Shown here: in pieces, positions 1 through 4,427 of the stretch
Layout: each line of letters begins with the position of its first letter
How positions within the stretch are numbered: position 1 is the first letter of the stretch
DNA from: Methanobacteriota archaeon
GTDB taxonomy: Archaea; Thermoplasmatota; Poseidoniia; Poseidoniales; Poseidoniaceae
Assembly (NCBI GenBank): GCA_002689565.1
Contig: NZGQ01000092.1
Location: 1-5,052 of the forward strand
Reading direction: 5' to 3'
DNA length: 5,052 nt
Program-made: the position numbers and the translations under genes
The notes under the pieces: model-generated
What the model was told of the DNA's origin: nothing
The model's database searches: none
The model's input: only the letters and a program-made list of their open reading frames with translations

Positions 1-141
1 AAGGTAGAATTAATCGTAGATGACGCAATTGCCCGTTTCGATAGTCGAATAATTGATGGGTCATCTGGCGATGTAATCGAAATTCATGAAGCAGGTGCAA
101 CATTCCTTGTATTGAAGGGATGGGCTCGTTTAGTAAAATAG
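1..141 (+). CDS. 3' end of an unrecognised protein-coding gene
   Basis: Frame 1 is open from the first base to a TAG at 139-141, giving the last 46 residues of a protein whose start lies outside the window. The segment alternates short hydrophobic beta-like stretches (residues 2-6, 25-28, 34-38) with charged turns and ends in a basic WARLVK. No cysteine cluster, membrane segment or motif that I can name is present. The composition (Asp/Glu/Ile/Val-rich, codons like those of the neighbours) fits a compact soluble domain, perhaps a beta barrel, but this is a guess from pattern only. It precedes the next gene by 81 bases on the same strand, so it could belong to the same transcript or end just before a new promoter. 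I do not assign a function. Confidence 0.7.
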   Translation, partial: KVELIVDDAIARFDSRIIDGSSGDVIEIHEAGATFLVLKGWARLVK

Positions 142-143
142 GT

Positions 144-170
144 TTAGATACCATACTACGTATGGTCTAA
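144..170. repeat. Imperfect inverted repeat (11-bp stem, 2-nt bulge)
   Basis: CCATAC (151-156) is separated by TAC from GTATGG (160-165). The arms extend outward as TTAGA (144-148) and TCTAA (166-170) if the bases TA at 149-150 are bulged, giving 11 pairs around a 3-base loop. It starts 2 bases after the stop of the left-edge gene. No T-run follows on either strand, so it is not a typical archaeal terminator. It could be a processing site, a transcription-factor operator, or a leader structure. The TTTAGATA at 143-150 also vaguely resembles a TATA element, but this is weak. Confidence 0.4.
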
Positions 171-172
171 CA

Positions 173-223
173 ATGGGAATGTTCAAGGGCAGATTACTTC
201 CCACCCAACTTGAGGTGCAGTAA
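173..223 (+). other. Possible 16-codon leader ORF overlapping the next start (TAATG)
   Basis: ATG at 173-175 opens a 16-residue frame, MGMFKGRLLPTQLEVQ, closed by TAA at 221-223. The last A of this stop is the first base of the ATG of the following gene, a TAATG overlap typical of translational coupling. No clear SD precedes it, and it begins 3 bases after the inverted repeat. An open frame of this length is common by chance, so this is only suggestive. It would have to be leaderless or re-initiated. Confidence 0.2.
212..217 (+). promoter_or_regulatory. Shine-Dalgarno site for the 223-1380 gene
   Basis: GAGGTG matches the anti-SD of archaeal 16S rRNA (CACCTC) and is followed by a 5-base spacer before ATG at 223. 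It fixes the start of the acidic repeat protein. Confidence 0.75.
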
Positions 224-1380
224 TGGGGCTGGGTAAAAAGAAGAAAGGCGGCAAGGATTTACCTGCTCCTCCGGGGTTACCACCCCTGCCAATGCCACCA
301 GCGCCAGGCATGCCATTACCTCCTGCTCCATTACCAGCAGCGCCATTGCCACCTGCTCCTTTGCCAGCAGCGCCATTACCACCTGTTGCACCATTACCTG
401 CAGCGCCCTTGCCACCTGCACCTAACATGCCTCTTCCTGCTACACCAACAGTGCCTGAACAACAAGCACCTACTGCAAAACCTGCAATTGAAGCCCTTCC
501 TCCGAGTGCGGCACCTCAACCCGAAGTAGAAGTAGAGGAAACTGAATCATACTCTGGCCTTTATGCAAAGAAAAGTGGTAAACCCCTACAGCAAGTTTAC
601 GGCCACATAGATAGAATTAGCCAAGGGGAAATCGGTAGTCTTCTCGAAAGATACTCAGATAGGTTTGGTCATGAACTAGACAGAGATATCATCGTAATGC
701 GAAAAGATGATCGCATTGAAAAAATCGCAGAAATCAGAGATTCACCGACAGTTCAGTTACTAAATCAGGAAGAAGAAGAAGAAAGCCATCTTGATGGAGA
801 AACTCTTGTTGAGTTGAATAGCCAACTAGAGACCGTAGAAGGAGAACTTCGAAGGCTAAAGCCAGAATATCAAGCTGCCAAGCAAGACGGCGATAGAGAG
901 TTACTTCGTGAGTTGCGTCCCTCACTAGAACAATTAATGTCAGAGAGGAAATTAATCAAAGCAGTAATCGCAGGCGAGGCTGATTTGGATGAGTTGTTAT
1001 CTTCTGCGGAAGATGACGATGATGGTGATTATGAAGAAGAGGAAACATATGTCGCTGAACCTGATTATGAAGAAGATGAGGATGAAGAAGATGATGACGA
1101 AGATGATGAAGAGGACTTGTTCATCGACTTCGTATCAATAATCGACACATTCCTTGGTGAATTGCCAGCAGATCAAGTTACGGCATTCACTAAATCTGCT
1201 GGTTTTGATACTTACAGAACAGTTGCTTCAGACCCTGAGTCTGCTGATGATGATGATAGGGCAGAATTCTTCACAGTTGTTGATACATTGCTAGGCGGAA
1301 TGCCTGATGATGCTGTTATCGAATTTACCCAGAGTGAAAATTTCGAAATTTACCGAGCTATCGGAGCAATATACAGTTGA
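223..1380 (+). CDS. Pro-rich / acidic protein with two C-terminal ~37-residue repeats, function unknown
   Basis: This encodes 385 residues with no signal peptide or membrane segment, so it is probably cytoplasmic. Visible order: a short basic head (residues 4-12); a Pro/Ala/Leu stretch (13-78) containing a 10-residue unit LPPAPLPAAP repeated about 3.5 times at 32-67; a globular-looking segment (~108-175) with Gly, Tyr and charged helices; a Glu/Leu/Lys-rich probable coiled coil (~186-250); an acidic linker (263-298) with 28 of 36 residues Asp or Glu; then two homologous repeats (299-335 and 345-381). The repeats share the pattern F-x4-DT-x-LG-x2-P-x-D-x-V-x2-FT-x-S-x2-F-x2-YR, with 14 of 37 residues identical without gaps. 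The start has a GAGGTG SD 5 bases upstream. The gene leads a tight cluster with the RDD-like membrane protein (10-base gap). I do not recognise the family. Domain order suggests a scaffold or binding protein whose disordered head and acidic linker contact partners, possibly the basic tail of the next gene's product; that is inference. Confidence 0.9.
   Translation: MGLGKKKKGGKDLPAPPGLPPLPMPPAPGMPLPPAPLPAAPLPPAPLPAAPLPPVAPLPAAPLPPAPNMPLPATPTVPEQQAPTAKPAIEALPPSAAPQPEVEVEETESYSGLYAKKSGKPLQQVYGHIDRISQGEIGSLLERYSDRFGHELDRDIIVMRKDDRIEKIAEIRDSPTVQLLNQEEEEESHLDGETLVELNSQLETVEGELRRLKPEYQAAKQDGDRELLRELRPSLEQLMSERKLIKAVIAGEADLDELLSSAEDDDDGDYEEEETYVAEPDYEEDEDEEDDDEDDEEDLFIDFVSIIDTFLGELPADQVTAFTKSAGFDTYRTVASDPESADDDDRAEFFTVVDTLLGGMPDDAVIEFTQSENFEIYRAIGAIYS
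316..423 (+). repeat. In-frame ~30-bp tandem repeat encoding LPPAPLPAAP units
   Basis: About 3.5 degenerate copies of a 30-base unit lie inside the gene at 223-1380 (residues 32-67), one of them lengthened by a single codon (V55). Differences between copies are mostly at third positions. It is coding low complexity, likely to form an extended polyproline-type linker, and copy number could vary between strains. Confidence 0.8.
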
Positions 1381-1382
1381 GG
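1379..1382 (+). promoter_or_regulatory. Shine-Dalgarno that decides the start at 1391
   Basis: GAGG overlaps the TGA stop of the preceding gene and lies 8 bases before ATG at 1391. The same frame is open back to an ATG at 1307, but that one lies wholly inside the upstream gene and has no SD, so 1391 is preferred. Confidence 0.75.
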
Positions 1383-1390
1383 CGAGAATA

Positions 1391-2281
1391 ATGGGACTAC
1401 TTGACAAAGTTGACAATATCGATGAAGAAAAGCCTGCAAAGGCGAAAGCAGCAAAAGCTGTCGCTAAGGCAAAACCAAAAGCAGCCAAGGCGGTTGCTAA
1501 GGCAAAACCAGCAAAAGCGGCAAAGGCGGCAAAACCAGCAAAGCCTGCTAAGGCAAAGAGAGCACCTAAGGAAGAGAAGTTGCGACCTACTGGGTTGCCT
1601 GAAGGTTATGAATTGGCAGGAGGAATGCCAAGGTACATTGGTTGGTTGATTAACGTCGCTTGGAATTTCGGTGTACTAATCGGTACCATCTCAATATTTA
1701 TGTTCGGAGATCCAGACATGACAATTCCATTCCTTCTGGCAGGTGCAATGATTATTGCAAACTGGCTAGTAATACCGATTTGGACCGGTAGGAACATTGG
1801 AGAATTCGTCTCACGAACAAAATATATCAACTCGGCAGGAAATAAACCAATTTTCCTTCATGCTATCCTAAACAACAGCTTGGGATACATGTTTTTAATA
1901 GGATTTATTTTCATTGCAGTAAACTTTCAAGAAGCTTCTAATTCAACTGGAATGACATACATTGGTGTTGGAGCCGTATTTATCGTATTGTGGGTTGTAA
2001 ATTTCTTCTTCAAGAAAAACTCAGATTATTCCCAAGGCCTATTCGACCTTGCATTTAGTTCATATCTTGTAAAGCACGTTGCATCTGGTGACGAAACAGG
2101 CTGGCTTGCTAGATTTGAATCACTCGGAGACTTTGGAGACAAATGGGCTCAACGAACTGCTGATAGACAAGAAAAATCTAAGCTAAAGGCAGAAGAAAAG
2201 GCAGCAAGAGCGGCTGAAGCAGGTGAAGCAGAAGAATCTGAGGAAGATTCGGCTGAATCTGAAGAAGAATCTGAGGACTGA
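1391..2281 (+). CDS. RDD-like membrane protein with Lys/Ala/Pro-rich N-terminal tail and acidic C-terminus
   Basis: The product has 296 residues from the SD-supported start. Residues 14-63 form a basic, presumably disordered tail (18 Lys and 1 Arg in 50) resembling histone H1 or alanine/lysine-rich linkers, with an exact 11-residue tandem repeat KAAKAVAKAKP at 19-29 and 30-40. Four hydrophobic segments follow at about 82-105, 111-132, 158-178 and 189-207. Three spots match the RDD family pattern: GGMPRYIGWLIN (Arg81, with Asn88 where the family usually has Asp), the segment between segments 2 and 3, 134-160 (RNIGEFVSRTKYINSAGNKP), and a late QGLFDLAFSSYLV (Asp219). RDD proteins are poorly characterised membrane proteins, some linked to ion transport or exchange. 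The C-terminus (265-296) is charged and ends in a Glu/Ser run. The gene sits between the acidic repeat protein (10-base gap) and the hydrolase (2-base gap). RDD membership is my pattern match; the basic tail could bind nucleic acid, anionic lipid or the acidic neighbour. Confidence 0.9.
   Translation: MGLLDKVDNIDEEKPAKAKAAKAVAKAKPKAAKAVAKAKPAKAAKAAKPAKPAKAKRAPKEEKLRPTGLPEGYELAGGMPRYIGWLINVAWNFGVLIGTISIFMFGDPDMTIPFLLAGAMIIANWLVIPIWTGRNIGEFVSRTKYINSAGNKPIFLHAILNNSLGYMFLIGFIFIAVNFQEASNSTGMTYIGVGAVFIVLWVVNFFFKKNSDYSQGLFDLAFSSYLVKHVASGDETGWLARFESLGDFGDKWAQRTADRQEKSKLKAEEKAARAAEAGEAEESEEDSAESEEESED
1445..1510 (+). repeat. 33-bp tandem duplication inside the Lys/Ala-rich tail
   Basis: Units 1445-1477 and 1478-1510 encode the identical peptide KAAKAVAKAKP but differ at four bases, all third-codon positions (GCA/GCC, AAA/AAG, GCT/GCG, GTC/GTT). 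The duplication is therefore not brand new, and the peptide sequence appears to have been kept while silent sites drifted. Confidence 0.85.
2272..2276 (+). promoter_or_regulatory. Shine-Dalgarno site for the hydrolase gene
   Basis: TGAGG lies within the last codons of the RDD-like gene, 7 bases before ATG at 2284. Its position inside the upstream coding sequence supports translation from one polycistronic message. Confidence 0.7.
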
Positions 2282-2283
2282 AT

Positions 2284-3222
2284 ATGGATCGCCGCAAGGC
2301 GACCTGGGATGGCTATGCCATACTAATTCTAGCACTAACGACATTATTGATTTCAGTCTTAGTCCCCTACGGCTATTTTTCAGTATTTTTTTCAGTTCTC
2401 ATAATAATCTACCAAGTATTGCTTAGAATAATATTCACGGGGCCATCAAAAAGAAGTGCGCCGTTTTCCGACAAAGAATGGAATCTAGTGCGTTCTAATA
2501 ATGACGGCATCGATATTTACGGGTTCATAAACTATCAAGATGAGCCTTCAGACATGGTTGTCTTTATCCATGGGTGGCAATCTTCAAGTGAGAAATATAC
2601 TGAAAGAATGCAGATATTTCGTGACAGAGGATTTCATACGATGGCTGTTGATATGAGAGGGCATGGTATGGCACCGAATGCGTTAGAATGGACAGCGGGT
2701 AAAGTAATTCAAGACATTAAAATAATTCTAGAAGAAGTAGATCAAGAATTAGTAAAGAAAATTCATTTTTATGGACATAGTCTTGGTGGGTTTATTTGCA
2801 TAGGGATGCATCACCACAGACATTCAGGCTGGTGGAAAGATAATTACGGCACATTGATTTTAGAATCACCGATGGTTGCTTATTCTAAAATTTTAGAACA
2901 AATGTCTAATCGAATTTCATTTATGCTACCGTTGTTGAAACTGTGGGCAGTAAGAGGATTTAACAAGATACATCCCGAACTAGGAGGGGAATTGCAATGG
3001 AAAGATATTGACATTCCACATTGGGGTTCGCCTAAAGTTCCAATCTTACTTTTACAGGCAGAAAATGACACTAAGCTAGGTAGATTTCATTATGACTTAT
3101 TGCTAAAACAAGAACTCGATATTGAGGCTTATCTTGTTCAAAGTCTACCCCATAGCAGAAATAGAGTAAATCAAGAGAGAGATGAAATTATTGTGAAGTG
3201 GATCGAAAGTAGAATGATTTGA
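2284..3222 (+). CDS. Membrane-anchored alpha/beta hydrolase (serine hydrolase family)
   Basis: The product has 312 residues. Two closely spaced hydrophobic segments (about 11-28 and 31-52) form an N-terminal membrane hairpin, flanked on both sides by basic residues (RRK at 3-5, KR at 56-57). By the positive-inside rule this puts the catalytic domain in the cytoplasm. From ~75 on, the alpha/beta-hydrolase fold is recognisable: VVFIHGW with the oxyanion-region His96-Gly97, AVDMRGHG at 121-128, the nucleophile elbow GHSLGG at 164-169 with Ser166, an acid candidate Asp262 in LLLQAENDTKLG, and the catalytic His290 in LPHS. The triad is complete, so it should be active as an esterase, lipase, thioesterase or monoacylglycerol-lipase-like enzyme; the substrate cannot be read from sequence. 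A His-rich stretch (MHHHRH, 175-180) follows the elbow. It is the last gene of the cluster, 2 bases after the RDD-like gene, and its stop abuts that of the convergent CNNM gene. Membrane anchoring suggests lipid or membrane-delivered substrates (inference). Confidence 0.93.
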   Translation: MDRRKATWDGYAILILALTTLLISVLVPYGYFSVFFSVLIIIYQVLLRIIFTGPSKRSAPFSDKEWNLVRSNNDGIDIYGFINYQDEPSDMVVFIHGWQSSSEKYTERMQIFRDRGFHTMAVDMRGHGMAPNALEWTAGKVIQDIKIILEEVDQELVKKIHFYGHSLGGFICIGMHHHRHSGWWKDNYGTLILESPMVAYSKILEQMSNRISFMLPLLKLWAVRGFNKIHPELGGELQWKDIDIPHWGSPKVPILLLQAENDTKLGRFHYDLLLKQELDIEAYLVQSLPHSRNRVNQERDEIIVKWIESRMI

Positions 3223-4260
3223 TCATTCCTCTTCTCCTGCTACTGCTTGTTCTCTTGCAAGTTCCCTCATGTCTTCATGCTCATCCAATTCGTCAACTAT
3301 TTCCTCACCAAGTAGTGTTTCAATTGCATCTTCCATGGTGACAATTCCTGCTGTTCCGCCAAATTCATCTATTACTGCAAGAATTTGAACTTTTGATTTC
3401 AAGAAAGTATCCAGGGCTAAATCAACACTATCATCCATACCTATTGTGAGCAGCGGTTTCTTAAATTCTAGAAGTTTTTTGTCCCATTCATCCATTGATG
3501 CTGCCATCAAAATATCCGACCTCAGTACGAAACCAGAAAGCTTGTCAATCGATTCCTCATAAACAGGCATTCTCCCAAATCTCAATATCTTTGTATCGTC
3601 GAGAACTTGTCTTATATTCCAATCATGATTGAAGGCTAATGTTACAGTTCTAGGAGTCATTATGTCTTTTACTGGCATCTCACGAAGAGCAAGCAAATTG
3701 TGAATCACAGTTTCCTCATCTTCCTCAAGTTCCCCTTCTTCTTCCCCTATATCTGCTAAGACATGGATTTCGTCTCTAGTTACTGACGCAGTCTCCTCCT
3801 TTGGCAATAAGCGCTTGAATAACAACAACGGTACAAAGAATGGTGTAAGCATTTTAGTCATACCAGTTAGAATATATCCTGCTGGTTGAGATAATTTCTT
3901 CCAATATGCTGCACCAATTGTTTTTGGAATGATCTCAGACAGGAATAGAACCGCTAATGTGAGTATTATAGATGCGATTGTAAGACTATCGTCGCCCCAT
4001 ATACTAGCTACTTCTGCACCAACGCCAGCAGCCCCCATCGTGTGTGCTATAGTATTCAATGTTAGTATGGCAGTCAAAGGTTTTACAGAGTCGTCTTCTT
4101 TCAGCTTAGCCCATCTTTTACCATTGCGTTCGCCGGATTTACTCATGATACTAACATGAGATGTGGACATTGAAAGAAGCACAGCTTCAAGCATTGAACA
4201 TAGGAAAGATACACCCAAGGCTAAGGATGCATAAATGATCAGCATTGTGTATTCTGCCAT
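3223..4260 (-). CDS. CNNM (DUF21) and CBS-pair membrane protein, CorC/HlyC/MpfA superfamily, lacking the C-terminal CorC_HlyC domain
   Basis: The product has 345 residues from ATG at 4260. The N-terminal DUF21 domain has hydrophobic segments near 5-27, 62-85, 92-112 and 124-150 and the family signatures S-x2-E (Ser22, Glu25), ILTLNT (65-70) and SEIIPK (108-113). An acidic linker (172-183) leads to DIMTPR (199-204), the entry to the first CBS motif; the second CBS lies around 265-320 with DEFGGTAGIVTMEDAIETLLG. CBS pairs of this family bind adenine nucleotides. Members transport or regulate Mg2+ or other divalent cations; this one is a candidate. It ends in a short acidic tail without the CorC_HlyC transporter-associated domain, like a subgroup of ~350-residue bacterial relatives. 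The frame extends to an ATG at 4311, but that has no SD, whereas 4260 is preceded by AAGGAG and begins where family N-termini do (MAEYTMLIIY). A later Met at 4245 is also possible. Confidence 0.92.
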   Translation of the reverse strand: MAEYTMLIIYASLALGVSFLCSMLEAVLLSMSTSHVSIMSKSGERNGKRWAKLKEDDSVKPLTAILTLNTIAHTMGAAGVGAEVASIWGDDSLTIASIILTLAVLFLSEIIPKTIGAAYWKKLSQPAGYILTGMTKMLTPFFVPLLLFKRLLPKEETASVTRDEIHVLADIGEEEGELEEDEETVIHNLLALREMPVKDIMTPRTVTLAFNHDWNIRQVLDDTKILRFGRMPVYEESIDKLSGFVLRSDILMAASMDEWDKKLLEFKKPLLTIGMDDSVDLALDTFLKSKVQILAVIDEFGGTAGIVTMEDAIETLLGEEIVDELDEHEDMRELAREQAVAGEEE

Positions 4261-4265
4261 GGGGT

Positions 4266-4427
4266 TCAACGAACTCCTTGGGCAATCGGCCCGTCTTCCC
4301 GTGGAAAGCATAGTTCTTGAGTCTTCGCTAGGCTCTCAGGCATAGCACTCATGTAGTTCATTGCATCCGAAGGGTCAGGTGACACCCTTGGATGGAGAGC
4401 ATGTCCTAATCTGCGTTGCTTGGCCAT
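4266..4427 (-). CDS. Possible small ORF (53 codons) upstream of the CNNM gene, antisense to the metG start
   Basis: An ATG at 4427 opens a 53-residue frame ending at TGA 4266-4268, five bases before the CNNM start, the spacing seen between the other clustered genes. It encodes a mixed, non-repetitive peptide beginning MAKQRRLGHALHP, with a middle segment NYMSAMPESLAKTQ and the end PIAQGVR; there is no membrane segment, one Cys (residue 40) and no recognised domain. Internal Met codons at 4361, 4352 and 4343 would give 31-, 28- or 25-residue versions that do not overlap metG. Against it: no SD before 4427, the first 16-17 codons are antisense to metG, and the region is relatively GC-rich, which makes chance open frames more likely. 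For it: it fills the divergent gap almost completely, and no AT-rich promoter is visible there. Treat as a candidate only. Confidence 0.3.
   Translation of the reverse strand: MAKQRRLGHALHPRVSPDPSDAMNYMSAMPESLAKTQELCFPREDGPIAQGVR
4274..4279 (-). promoter_or_regulatory. Candidate Shine-Dalgarno for the CNNM gene, unusually far from the start
   Basis: On the minus strand AAGGAG is followed by 13 bases and then ATG at 4260, longer than the 5-8 bases seen at the other genes here. The intervening bases can form a small imperfect hairpin (GGAGTT / AACCCC with one A-C mismatch). The site overlaps the last codons of the small ORF at 4266-4427. Confidence 0.45.
4377..4382 (+). promoter_or_regulatory. 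SD-like AGGTGA that bears on the metG start
   Basis: AGGTGA is a perfect complement of the archaeal anti-SD TCACCT and sits 5 bases before a TTG at 4388, the same geometry as the GAGGTG site at 212-217. It overlaps the alternative GTG start at 4379, which would instead rely on the weaker GAAGGG at 4369-4374. It therefore leaves two start choices open. Confidence 0.4.

Noticed and set aside
144..170. Inverted repeat as an intrinsic terminator
   Set aside because: No T-run follows on either strand, and archaeal termination relies mainly on T-runs.
316..423. Regular ~30-base repeat that could suggest a CRISPR or VNTR array
   Set aside because: There are no unique spacers; the units are contiguous, in frame, and encode a Pro/Ala linker.
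183..428. Gly/Ala-rich minus-strand open frames opposite the Pro/Ala repeat
   Set aside because: They are the antisense image of the proline-codon repeats (CCN read as NGG) and have no SD; the plus-strand gene is well supported.
1307..1390. Upstream ATG extending the RDD-like protein by 28 residues
   Set aside because: The extension lies inside the preceding gene in another frame and lacks an SD; 1391 has GAGG at 8 bases.
1401..1649. Plus-strand open frame rich in Lys/Gln/Arg
   Set aside because: It is a frame-shifted reading of the Lys/Ala repeat of the real gene and has no SD or sensible composition.
3929..4159. 76-codon plus-strand open frame within the CNNM gene
   Set aside because: It is antisense to the conserved DUF21 region and has no SD; a shadow.
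4261..4277. GGGGTTCAACGAACTCC resembling a tRNA T-arm
   Set aside because: The loop does not fit the TTCRA register with a 5-bp G53-C61 stem, and no acceptor, D or anticodon arm is found nearby.
4261..4311. Longer start for the CNNM protein at 4311
   Set aside because: It adds 17 residues with no SD and no family resemblance; family N-termini begin near the first membrane segment, as the 4260 start does.
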